From contig CP108998.1 in the NCBI GenBank assembly GCA_036226585.1, forward strand, positions 124,001 through 188,000: a stretch of 64,000 bases of DNA, given 5' to 3'. The translations under genes and the position numbers were made by a program. The number at the start of each line of letters is the position of its first letter. Position 1 is the first letter of the stretch. The notes beneath the pieces were generated by a model. It worked only from the letters and a program-made list of their open reading frames with translations, was not told the origin of the DNA and searched no databases. Of this stretch, positions 18,401 through 24,894 are shown piece by piece. The stretch comes from Streptomyces sp. NBC_00708. Its GTDB lineage: Bacteria; Actinomycetota; Actinomycetes; Streptomycetales; Streptomycetaceae.

Positions 18401-19741
18401 CCGCCGTTCGCCGTCCGCGTCCGTGTGCACGGTCACCACCGCCTCGGCGACGCCGGGGTGCGCGGTGAGCGCGGACTCGATGGCGTGGAGTCCGGCGCGC
18501 AGACCGTGCACGGTGACGTGATCGTCCGCCCGGCCCGCGAACTCCAGCGCGCCGTCCGTCCGCAGCAGCACCCGGTCGCCGGTCCGCCACAGCCGCCCGC
18601 CGACTCCGGTGAACCGGTCCTCGACGAAGCGCCGGGCGGTCAGCTCCGGCCGGCCGAGGTAGCCGTCCGCGAGCGCGGGCCCGCCCAGCAGCAGTTCCCC
18701 GACGGTGCCCGGGTCGGCGGGCAGGCCGTGGGCGCCGACGACCACGGCGGCGGTGCCCCCGACGGGCCGGCCGTAGGGGATCGGGCCGTCCGGGTCCGCC
18801 GCCTCGCCGGTGATGTCGTGGCAGAGGGCGAACGCGCCCGTCTCCGCCGCCCCGTACACCTGGAGCAGCCGCCGGGGCGGCCCGGCCCGCAGGACCCGCC
18901 GCACCTGGTGCGGGTCGCAGGTCCCGCCGCCGACGAGCAGCGCGCGCAGCGAGCCGAACGCGTCGGGGCGGTCGCGGACGATCCGGTGGAACCGGGCGGC
19001 CGGCAGCAGGGCGACGGTCACCCCGTGGTCGACGAGGGCGCGCCGCAGCCGCTCCGGGCCGGCGAAGGTGTCGAAGGACAGGACGGTCAGGCGGGCGCCG
19101 GCGGCCAGCGTCGCCCACGTCTCGAACGCGCTCGCGCCGGACGCGGGACTTGCGGCGTGGGCGACGACATCGTCCCGGCCGGGTCGGAAGGCGGCCCCGG
19201 ACCGCACCAGTTCGGCCAGCGCCCGGTGCGACACGACGGCACCGGCGGGGGAGCCCTCGCCGGTGCGCGCGGTGTAGCAGATGTACGCGGGGTCGTCACC
19301 GGACACGGAAGGGGAAAGGGGGGCCGCGTGGGGCGGTTCATCGTCCGGTCCCGCCGCCTGCGGGCCGATGACGGCCGCCCCCAGGCCCGCGTAGTCGAGG
19401 GCGTCCGCCGGCTCCGCCAGGACGGTACGGGCCCCGCTGTCGCCCACGACGAACCGGCGGTGTGCGAGCGGATCGGCCGGGTCGAGTGCCACGTACGCGG
19501 CCCCGGTCCGCAGGACGGCCAGCAGGGCCGTCACGAGCCGGGGTCCGGGACGCAGACTTGTCGCCACCCGGTCGCCCCGGCCGATGCCCCGGGCCGCGAG
19601 GAGCCGCGCCAGCCGGTCGGCGGCGCCGCTGAGCTCACGGTAGGTCAGGGAGACGTCGTCGCCGGGGTGTCCGGGAGCGTGGACGGCGATGGTGTCGGGG
19701 CGTGCGACGACCTGCTGCGCGATGAGACCGGAGATGGACAT
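15467..19741 (-). CDS. degenerate NRPS: A - PCP - C - partial A - C-terminal MbtH-like domain
   Basis: This 1424-aa protein has, in order: an adenylation domain (~1-545); a carrier domain with intact FFRVGGHSLAAVRLLDRV (Ser595); a condensation-like domain (~650-985) without any HHxxxDG; a shortened second A-like domain (~1000-1365, keeping GYAD...RMWRTGR but with no A3 or YGPTE motif); and a C-terminal MbtH-like segment (1371-1424: DDPFADTPSTFVVVDD, then RALWPASATVPAGWSEIHAE). The first A domain is also odd: its A3 loop is YTARTGEGSPAG with no Lys, and A10 reads SEGHVDRAAL with His538 where Lys is expected. Only the carrier looks clearly functional. ATG 19741 has AAGGAG. A GGCAA-N4-TTGCC operator lies ~35 bp upstream. 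It may be a scaffold, a new activity or a decaying gene. Confidence 0.85.
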   Translation of the reverse strand: MSISGLIAQQVVARPDTIAVHAPGHPGDDVSLTYRELSGAADRLARLLAARGIGRGDRVATSLRPGPRLVTALLAVLRTGAAYVALDPADPLAHRRFVVGDSGARTVLAEPADALDYAGLGAAVIGPQAAGPDDEPPHAAPLSPSVSGDDPAYICYTARTGEGSPAGAVVSHRALAELVRSGAAFRPGRDDVVAHAASPASGASAFETWATLAAGARLTVLSFDTFAGPERLRRALVDHGVTVALLPAARFHRIVRDRPDAFGSLRALLVGGGTCDPHQVRRVLRAGPPRRLLQVYGAAETGAFALCHDITGEAADPDGPIPYGRPVGGTAAVVVGAHGLPADPGTVGELLLGGPALADGYLGRPELTARRFVEDRFTGVGGRLWRTGDRVLLRTDGALEFAGRADDHVTVHGLRAGLHAIESALTAHPGVAEAVVTVHTDADGERRLVGHVVPGGEAGDSEADGLAAAGRPHTGGSVHAAGTAHAGAGVAVGAALAPSPAVPLETALRAHLHQHLPDGLVPSSLVLHRELPLDSEGHVDRAALPAPGPVADAVAGTPPGTPVQEIVRDLFAEVLGLPRRLIDADCDFFRVGGHSLAAVRLLDRVRETLGTGPVGPGALHAAPTPAALAALLGEGPAAAIGPGASGSAGTDSVVLAFRLRGPLDVRVLDESLAVLGRRHTVLRNSRIGTAGTRLRSVAPDDHLLELSLPADGVDLWSQLPLAADLARVHRELAAGGSPSPVRDLVRYAPRSPYGDTAPTPLPGAGPQVFGTAPGRLEADLDEALHARLTRFAAARGATVFMVVHAALTAVLGQLGADGEITVAAPVPARDHPSLRGAVGAYGRVLALSVDASDDPAFDELVRRARERDLAAYRSADAPLAQAGGVALTVLQEATEAQFAAGALTVQPERAGLPLPATDVGFTLTERQSRAGAPAGIALTTTYRRETVGETVAATLTGRLTALLAAALDRPDAALSTLLPAGRPVVRGGVWEGGHRHTLPVTTVADLFAERVRRAPAAVALSGAIGVAAASGTGDGAPVSVMDYAELDSRSDLLAHALVTHGAGPGTTVVTALSSPTGFAVAALAVAKTGAACVPVDPSRKLPRSVRPAVMLLDETADLLLGQVPGAVRLVRDESADLLPADGRWPLRDSDRTRPLCADDPVLWALGAPGATVVGAGPVVAATLAEPVDAAWLVRGYPDADATIGLLGALVRGVRVHVPDVSLRHAVPQELLRWLREREARTLLGGSDEVLVALVALAREEGMSLLTSGGWAEGHLVVEHRGTGAARPAPGYRAYVLDAGLRPVAPGAVGALYVAGAGVALGYADAPAATGERFLPDPFGGPDTTARMWRTGRAARLDEHGNLTVLEGPAPDDPFADTPSTFVVVDDGAGRRALWPASATVPAGWSEIHAESRYELCLDHLDELP

Positions 19742-19775
19742 CGTGGCGAGCTCCTTCGACAGCGGCTTCCGCCGT

Positions 19776-19802
19776 GGCAAGACATTGCCAGGACGTTGGC
19801 AG
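19776..19802 (-). promoter_or_regulatory. GGCAA-N4-TTGCC operator before the NRPS, with half-site 22 bp upstream
   Basis: Read on the minus strand, GGCAATGTCTTGCC (19776-19789) is preceded by CTGCC at 19798-19802, i.e. half-sites in the order CTGCC-N8-GGCAA-N4-TTGCC. The main palindrome ends 34 bp before the start codon. The same arrangement occurs before the DIGWP peptide and the PLP-fold gene. Confidence 0.75.
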
Positions 19803-20068
19803 AAGGGCCTTGAAGGTTTCTCCGAACCGGCTGGAGCCCCGCCTTAGCCGCAGGTGGGGGCGGGCCGTCCGGGGGCGTGGACGCCCCCGGACGTTGCCAG
19901 GACGCGGCACGGGAGTGCGGCCGGGAACGTTCGCCGGCGACCGCTCCAGCGGTTCTGGGGCGATGCTCCGGCCGTGTACGACAACGTCGTCGATGCGACA
20001 CACGGGTCGAGATCGACCGGAGGCTCCCCCTCCGCAGCCCGTCCGGTCCTGCCCGGACGGGCTGCTGC

Positions 20069-20098
20069 CGTGCGGGCCGCCCCGGGGCGGCCCGCACG
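20069..20098 (-). terminator. hairpin terminator of the SigJ-type gene
   Basis: A perfect 30-bp palindrome (CGTGCGGGCCGCCCC and its reverse complement) follows the stop of the sigma-factor gene by 6 bp. A weaker hairpin (CCCGTCCGG/CCGGACGGG) lies just beyond. The rest of 19803-20068 holds no recognisable gene. Confidence 0.85.
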
Positions 20099-20104
20099 TA
20101 CGGG

Positions 20105-21067
20105 CTACCGCGCCCCGACGTCGTACGCGACCCCCTCCGCGACCGCCCGCAGCTTGTCCGGGTTGGCCACGTTGTGGATCGCGGTGATGCGCCCGTCCGC
20201 GTCGAAGTCGAACGTCACGGTGGCGATCACGCGGTCCGGCCCGCTGAACACCAGGCCCGGACCGCCGTTGATCTCCGCGAGTCCGGCCTTCATGTCCGCC
20301 GGCTCGACGCCCTGGTAGGCGACCGTGCCGATGGCCGAGAACCAGGCGGCCACCGTCGCCGCGCCGGTCACCGGGCGCAGGGCCTGGCGGACCTTGCCGC
20401 CGCCGTCGGTCCACAGGGTGACGTCCGGGGAGAGCAGTTCGAGGAGCGCGTTGACGTCACCGCCGGTCGCGGCAGCGAAGAAACGTTCCGTCGCCGCGCG
20501 CTGCGCCGACCGGCCGGCCTCGAAGCGCGGCCGGCGGGCCCGTACGTGCTCACGGGCGCGGTGCGCCGCCTGCCGTACGGCGGGCTCGGACCGCTCCACC
20601 GCCTCGGCGATCTCGGCGTGGCTGAAGGCGAACACCTCCTTCAGCACGAACACCGCGCGCTCCAGCGGGCTGAGCGTTTCGAGGACCACCAGCATGGCCA
20701 TCGACACCGACTCGGCGCCCAGGGCGGCCGACTCGGTGTCCTGGACGACGGCCTCGGGGGCGCCGGTGCCGGTCAGGATGGGTTCCGGCAGCCACGGCCC
20801 CACGTACGTCTCCCGCTTGTACCGGGCGGACCGCAGCCGCTCCAGCGCCAGGTTCGACACGATCCGGGTCAGATACGCCTTGGGATCGGCCACCTTCGAA
20901 CGGTCCGCGGCGGACCACTTGAGCCAGGCGTCCTGCACGGCGTCCTCGGCGTCGGCTGCGGTGCCGAGCAGGCGGTACGCGACGGAGAACAGCAGCCGCC
21001 GGTACTCCAGGAAGACCTGCTGGCCGGGATGGGCGGGACGGCCTGCGTCGTCGTGCGGGTTGCTCAT
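20105..21067 (-). CDS. SigJ-type ECF sigma factor with C-terminal SnoaL-like domain
   Basis: This 320-aa protein has sigma region 2 (FLEYRRLLFSVAYRLLGTAA, then DAEDAVQDAWLKWSAADRSK) and region 4 (LSPLERAVFVLKEVFAFSHA). They are followed by a ~120-aa NTF2/SnoaL-like C-terminus (TERFFAAATGGDVNALLELL). This is the ECF41/SigJ arrangement, in which the C-terminal domain tunes activity in place of an anti-sigma protein. ATG 21067 has GAGGGGAC. It lies 30 bp after the flavoprotein gene; sigma/oxidoreductase pairs are usual for this group. Confidence 0.9.
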   Translation of the reverse strand: MSNPHDDAGRPAHPGQQVFLEYRRLLFSVAYRLLGTAADAEDAVQDAWLKWSAADRSKVADPKAYLTRIVSNLALERLRSARYKRETYVGPWLPEPILTGTGAPEAVVQDTESAALGAESVSMAMLVVLETLSPLERAVFVLKEVFAFSHAEIAEAVERSEPAVRQAAHRAREHVRARRPRFEAGRSAQRAATERFFAAATGGDVNALLELLSPDVTLWTDGGGKVRQALRPVTGAATVAAWFSAIGTVAYQGVEPADMKAGLAEINGGPGLVFSGPDRVIATVTFDFDADGRITAIHNVANPDKLRAVAEGVAYDVGAR

Positions 21068-21097
21068 TTGTCCCCTCGGACACATCGGGTGCGGGTA

Positions 21098-22303
21098 CTA
21101 ACGGGTGAAGCGGCCGCCCCGGGGCCAGAACGCGCCCGAGGCGGGCATCTTCTTCATCCGGCCGTACGTCGGCCAGGGCGAAGCCGTCACGGTCTCCTTG
21201 TACCGGACGGCCATCGGCCCCACCAGGCAGATTCGGCGGGGGCTGTCGTCGGGCCGGGTGAACTGCACGACCGCGTCGCCCCGGCCCAGGCTCACCGGCG
21301 TGTGGTAGTAGCCGAACCGGAACGGCTTTGGCTCCTTGCCCCGGAGAGCCCGGCCGATCGACAGCGCGGCGTGTACCCCGGTCGGCATGCCGCCCTGGCA
21401 GGTGCCGTGCATGACCCCGTACCCCTGCTCGATCGCGGCCGCGTCCCCGATCGCGTACACCTCGGGGTGCGAAACGGAGCGCAGCGCCCGGTCGGTGACG
21501 ACGCGTCCGTGCTCGTCCACCTCGAGTCCGGCCGCGGCGGCCAGCGGTGCGACCCGGGTGCCGCCCGTCCACAGGACCGCGTCGGCCGCGATGCTCGCCC
21601 CGTCCGCCAGCTCCACCGAACCGGCGAGAACCTTCACCACCTCGACGCCGCTGCGCACCTGGACGCCGAGGCGGTCGAGGGCGGCGCGCACATGGGCCGC
21701 GGCCCTGTCGTTCATGGTCGCGCCGGGCTCCTTGCCGCCCAGCAGCACCACGTCGAGGCGGGGGTACCGCTCGGCGATCTCCGCGGCCGACTCGATCCCG
21801 GTGAGTCCGCTGCCGACGACGACCACCGTGCCGCCACCGCTCCCGTTGCCGAGGGTTTCCAGCCGCCCGGCGAGCAGTTCCGCGTCCTGGACGCCGCTCA
21901 GGGTGTAGGCGTGGTCGTCGGCCCCCGGCACCGCCGATGTGTCGGCGTGCCCGCCCAGCGCGTAGACCAGCGTGTCGTAGGGAAGGACGCGGTCGTCGTC
22001 GATCCGCACGGTCCTGGCCCCGGCGTCCACCGCCGTCACCCAGCCCCGCACGAAGTGCGCGCCCGTGCCCTCCAGCATCTCCGGGACGCTCATCGCGTCG
22101 GGCGTGCGGCCGGTGGCCGTCATATGCAGCCGCATCCGCTCGGTGAACCGCTCCTGGGCGTTCACCACGGTCACCCGCACCGTGTCGCGGTGCTTCCTGG
22201 TCCGGGCCGCCAGCTGGACGGCGGCGGCCATGCCCGCGTACCCGGCTCCCAGGATCACCACTCGGTGCGTGGCCGCCGTACGGGTCCTCTGCTGCGCGCT
22301 CAT
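21098..22303 (-). CDS. FAD/NAD(P)-dependent oxidoreductase (NDH-2-like)
   Basis: This 401-aa protein has a FAD-binding GxGxxG (HRVVILGAGYAGMAAAVQLA), an internal NAD(P) Rossmann motif (GTVVVVGSGLTGIESAAEIA) and a C-terminal FAD contact (HPEVYAIGDAAAIEQGYGVM). It resembles type II NADH dehydrogenases and is the usual partner of an ECF41/SigJ-type sigma factor. It probably forms one operon with the sigma gene. Confidence 0.9.
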   Translation of the reverse strand: MSAQQRTRTAATHRVVILGAGYAGMAAAVQLAARTRKHRDTVRVTVVNAQERFTERMRLHMTATGRTPDAMSVPEMLEGTGAHFVRGWVTAVDAGARTVRIDDDRVLPYDTLVYALGGHADTSAVPGADDHAYTLSGVQDAELLAGRLETLGNGSGGGTVVVVGSGLTGIESAAEIAERYPRLDVVLLGGKEPGATMNDRAAAHVRAALDRLGVQVRSGVEVVKVLAGSVELADGASIAADAVLWTGGTRVAPLAAAAGLEVDEHGRVVTDRALRSVSHPEVYAIGDAAAIEQGYGVMHGTCQGGMPTGVHAALSIGRALRGKEPKPFRFGYYHTPVSLGRGDAVVQFTRPDDSPRRICLVGPMAVRYKETVTASPWPTYGRMKKMPASGAFWPRGGRFTR

Positions 22304-22426
22304 GATCGGGTCCTTCCTTCCTCACCGGCTGCTGACAACCAGGGGATGGAGGCGGACCCCTCGGATGTGACATGGCGCTTTTGTGACCTGAGTCACCAGG
22401 GTGCGCCGGGGTGGCCGGACACGACC

Positions 22427-22463
22427 GAAGCCCCCGCGGCGCTCGGCGAGCGGCGGGGGCTTC
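22427..22463 (-). terminator. hairpin terminator after the acyl carrier protein gene
   Basis: GAAGCCCCCGC (22427-22437) pairs with GCGGGGGCTTC (22453-22463). It lies 29 bp past the stop of the minus-strand carrier-protein gene and ends the peptide/carrier transcript. Confidence 0.8.
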
Positions 22464-22491
22464 TCGGGTCCTGCGGGGGCGGGGCGGCCCG

Positions 22492-22815
22492 TCAGGCGAC
22501 GGCCCAGGGGGTACGCCCACGGGTGACGGTGTCCGACGACGGGTAGAGGCCGGCGTCCCAGGAAGGCTGGAGGGCGGCGGAGACGATGCCCCAGAGCTGC
22601 CCGGCGGTGAGGGTGTGCACGGGAACGACGACCTGGCCGGCGAGGCTGACCCCGTACGCCGCTTCGAGGGAGCTGACGATGCCGATGAGGGCCATGGAGT
22701 CGAGCCCGTAGCTCTCCATCGGAACGTCGGCGTCGGGCGTCCTCTCCTTGCCCAGGCCGGGAAGGCCCTGCCGGAGAATCGCCTCGAACCTCGCGTTCCA
22801 CGGTGTCTGTGCCAT
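22492..22815 (-). CDS. stand-alone acyl/peptidyl carrier protein
   Basis: This 107-aa protein has the carrier four-helix pattern and an intact phosphopantetheine site in VPMESYGLDSMALIGIVSSL. It could hold an acyl or aminoacyl group for the NRPS-like proteins of this region. It has a ~25-aa polar C-terminal tail beyond the domain. ATG 22815 has GGAAGGAAG upstream. It lies 152 bp downstream of the DIGWP-peptide gene on the same strand with no terminator between, so the two are probably co-transcribed from the GGCAA-N4-TTGCC promoter. Confidence 0.88.
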   Translation of the reverse strand: MAQTPWNARFEAILRQGLPGLGKERTPDADVPMESYGLDSMALIGIVSSLEAAYGVSLAGQVVVPVHTLTAGQLWGIVSAALQPSWDAGLYPSSDTVTRGRTPWAVA

Positions 22816-22967
22816 GGGGCGGACTTCCTTCCGGCTGCCGGGACTTCTGGCCGCGCGAGCCCGGATGTACGAGCCTGCGTGCGTACGTGCGTCACGGTGC
22901 CGGGTTCCGCTCGAGCCGCCTTGGACGGGCACTCGTGCGGTGGCGGTGCGGGCGGTGCGGGGTGCGG

Positions 22968-23228
22968 TCAGGCGACGGGAGCGGCCGGCCAGCCGATGTC
23001 GCCCTGCGGGGCGGACGGCCAGCCGATGTCGCCCTGGGGAGCGGTCGGCCAGCCGATGTCGCCCTGCGGGGCCACGGGCCAGCCGATGTCCTTGGCGGAG
23101 ACCTGCGTCGTGCCGCCGGTGAGCGGCCAGCCGATGTCCCGGCCGTCGGCGGCGCTGATGCCGGCGCTGGTGAGGACGGCGGCGGCGACGGCGGCGGTGC
23201 TGACGAGGACGCGGGCGATGTTCTTCAT
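22968..23228 (-). CDS. secreted peptide with five DIGWP repeats
   Basis: This 86-aa protein starts MKNIARVLVSTAAVAAAVLT, a Sec signal peptide probably cut after GISA (~residue 26). The mature part is only ~60 residues and is mostly repeats: DIGWP at 31-35, 47-51, 57-61, 67-71 and 77-81. The last four form consecutive 10-residue units (DIGWPVAPQG, DIGWPTAPQG, DIGWPSAPQG, DIGWPAAPVA). AAAGGAG precedes ATG 23228; an in-frame ATG at 23249 is less likely. I do not recognise the family. It could be a multi-core peptide precursor, a structural surface peptide or a metal/ligand-binding repeat. Confidence 0.85.
   Translation of the reverse strand: MKNIARVLVSTAAVAAAVLTSAGISAADGRDIGWPLTGGTTQVSAKDIGWPVAPQGDIGWPTAPQGDIGWPSAPQGDIGWPAAPVA
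22971..23090 (-). repeat. four tandem 30-bp coding repeats (DIGWPxAPQG units)
   Basis: Four head-to-tail 30-bp units encode residues 47-86 of the secreted peptide. The units differ mainly at the codon for position 6 (V, T, S, A), and the last unit ends VA instead of QG. Near-identity at the DNA level suggests recent expansion. Confidence 0.9.
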
Positions 23229-23266
23229 GGCTGGTCTCCTTTGTGACAAGTTCTTCGTGCCGCGTT

Positions 23267-23293
23267 GGCAACTTCTTGCCTGAAGATTGGCAA
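23267..23293 (-). promoter_or_regulatory. GGCAA-N4-TTGCC operator before the DIGWP peptide, with half-site 22 bp upstream
   Basis: On the minus strand GGCAAGAAGTTGCC (23267-23280) is preceded by TTGCC (at 23289-23293), i.e. TTGCC-N8-GGCAA-N4-TTGCC. The palindrome ends 38 bp before the ATG. The geometry matches the NRPS and PLP-fold promoters. Confidence 0.75.
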
Positions 23294-23560
23294 CACCTCC
23301 TAGGAATTCGCTCGCAATTCCCTCGGGAATGGGTGGAGCAAAGAGGAGGAACAGGCCCGCGAGGTCCTGTCCCCGAGCGGTTCACGTTCGTACGTACCGT
23401 CCTGATCTGCGATGACGTGCCGTACTGCGCGTTCTTCCGGCGCTTGGCAAACCCTGGAGAAGCGAGCCAGGAAATCTCGGAACCGGGGCCAGAGGAAGAG
23501 GGGCGGCCCGCTGCACTCGAGTATCGCTGGAGCGGGCGTTGCCAAATTCTCCGAACGCCG

Positions 23561-23596
23561 GGCAACATATTGCCAGAGGTCAGGCAATGACTTGTC
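23561..23596 (+). promoter_or_regulatory. two GGCAA-N4-TTGCC operators, 22 bp apart, before the class V PLP-fold gene
   Basis: GGCAACATATTGCC (23561-23574) and GGCAATGACTTGTC (23583-23596, one mismatch) lie exactly 22 bp apart, about two helical turns. The second ends 33 bp before the ATG at 23630. A further TTGCCA lies at ~23539. The 400-bp gap between the divergent peptide and PLP-fold genes holds no other feature I can name. Confidence 0.78.
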
Positions 23597-23629
23597 AAGG
23601 TTCCCCGACAACGGGGGGAGGACCCGGAA

Positions 23630-24853
23630 ATGAATGTGCAGACGCCCCAGGTCGAACGAACGGTCCGTCTCGACGCGGCCACCGCAGGCCACACACCGGC
23701 CGCGGTGCGCGCCGTCGTCACGGAGTTGCTGCGCAGGGAGGACGAGTACGGGACGCACGAACTGGAGGAGTACGTCGAGGACATCGTGCACACCGAGGTC
23801 CCCGCACGCCTCGGCGCCCTGCTCTCCGTGCCCGCCACCGGCACCACGACCCTCGTGACGGGCGGGGCCGACGCCTTCCGGGAGACGCTCGACCGGCTGC
23901 CCGTCGGCCCGGCCGACCGGATCTGGACGACGCCGTACGAGGACGTCGCCCGCCTCACCGCGCTGTTCGCGCTGCGCGACCGCACCCGCTGCCGCCTCGA
24001 CGTCGTCCCGCTGGACGCGCACGGCGACCTGGACCTGGAGTGGATGGCGGCGCACATCGACGAGGACGTGGCCCTGGTCAGCGTGGCCCACGTCCCGGCC
24101 GGCTGCGGCATCGTCAACCCGGTCGAGGAGATCGGCCGCCTCCTCGCCCCGCACCGCGCCCTGTACGCGGTCGACGTCTCGTACGCCGTGGGCCAGCTGC
24201 CCGTGAACGCGGCGCGCATCGGCGCCGACCTGCTCACCGGGGACGCCTGGCGCTTCCTCGGCGGGCCCGTCGACGTCGGCTTCGCCTGCACCACTCCCCG
24301 CCTGCGGTCCGCGCTCACCGATCCTGGCCCGGCGCGCTACGGCCAGGAGCCGCCCCGGACGCCGCACAGCGCGTCCGTCGCCGGCCTGAACACCGCGCTC
24401 CTCCTGCACGAGAAGGAGGCTTCGGCCGCGCCGCGCCAGGACCTCTACCCGCAGCTGCGCGACGCCGTCGGCCGGGTCCCCGGCACCGAGCTGATCGCCC
24501 CGGGCCGCGTCCAGTCCGCCGTCCTCGCCTTCCGCCACGACGAGCTGACGGCAGCTCAGCTCCGCCGCGAGCTGCGCGCGCGGGGGATCGTCCTGCGCAA
24601 GACGGTCGCCCAGGAGATGCCGCTCCACCTGCCCGGACGGGGCATCACCACCGCCCTGCACGCCTCCATGGGCCACGACATCACGGCTCAGGACATCGCC
24701 CGTCTCGCGCAGGCCCTGGATGCGATCGTGAGCGCCCACCGCCCCACCGAGGTGGTCCTCCCGCGCGCCGTGGGCGGCTCCCTCGCCCCCGTGACCGCTG
24801 CCCAGAGCCGTCCCCTGCGCGGCACCCGGGGCCACCTGACGCTGCTGCGCTGA
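23630..24853 (+). CDS. class V aminotransferase-fold protein lacking the PLP lysine
   Basis: This 407-aa protein aligns along its length with class V PLP enzymes of the EgtE/isopenicillin-N-epimerase type. Segments include VSVAHVPAGCGIVNPVEEIG and the pyridine-nitrogen Asp182 in YAVDVSYAVGQLP. At the lysine position (HKW/RKF-LRGP in relatives) the sequence is GDAWRFLGGPVDVGF, with Arg208 where the Schiff-base lysine belongs. Classical PLP catalysis is therefore unlikely. It may be a regulatory or binding homologue, or use a different lysine. It shares the GGCAA-N4-TTGCC promoter type with the NRPS and the DIGWP peptide. ATG 23630 follows a purine-rich GGGGGGAGGA. Confidence 0.82.
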   Translation: MNVQTPQVERTVRLDAATAGHTPAAVRAVVTELLRREDEYGTHELEEYVEDIVHTEVPARLGALLSVPATGTTTLVTGGADAFRETLDRLPVGPADRIWTTPYEDVARLTALFALRDRTRCRLDVVPLDAHGDLDLEWMAAHIDEDVALVSVAHVPAGCGIVNPVEEIGRLLAPHRALYAVDVSYAVGQLPVNAARIGADLLTGDAWRFLGGPVDVGFACTTPRLRSALTDPGPARYGQEPPRTPHSASVAGLNTALLLHEKEASAAPRQDLYPQLRDAVGRVPGTELIAPGRVQSAVLAFRHDELTAAQLRRELRARGIVLRKTVAQEMPLHLPGRGITTALHASMGHDITAQDIARLAQALDAIVSAHRPTEVVLPRAVGGSLAPVTAAQSRPLRGTRGHLTLLR

Positions 24854-24871
24854 ACCCCCTGGCGCTGTCAC

Positions 24872-24894
24872 TGTAACCACTTATAGTGGTTACA
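24872..24894 (+). promoter_or_regulatory. palindromic operator/-10 abutting the CGNR start codon
   Basis: TGTAACCAC-TTATA-GTGGTTACA is a perfect inverted repeat. Its centre contains TATAGT (24882-24887), a good -10 box, and its last base is the A of the ATG at 24894. With 6 bp between the -10 and the ATG, the transcript is predicted to be leaderless and repressed by binding over the -10. Autoregulation by the CGNR protein is inferred. Confidence 0.75.

Noticed and set aside
16968..19813. Long open frames on both strands inside the NRPS region
   Set aside because: They are Arg/Pro-rich shadow frames; only the frame from 19741 to 15467 carries recognisable domains and a ribosome-binding site.
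22380..22400. GTGACC/GTCACC near 22382-22396 as an eighth operator of the CGNR repeat family
   Set aside because: The half-sites are in the everted order with a 3-bp gap and do not match the fixed 21-bp geometry.
22971..23090. Regular 30-bp repeats resembling a CRISPR array
   Set aside because: The units are contiguous with no spacers, stay in frame and encode the DIGWP peptide; no cas genes are nearby.
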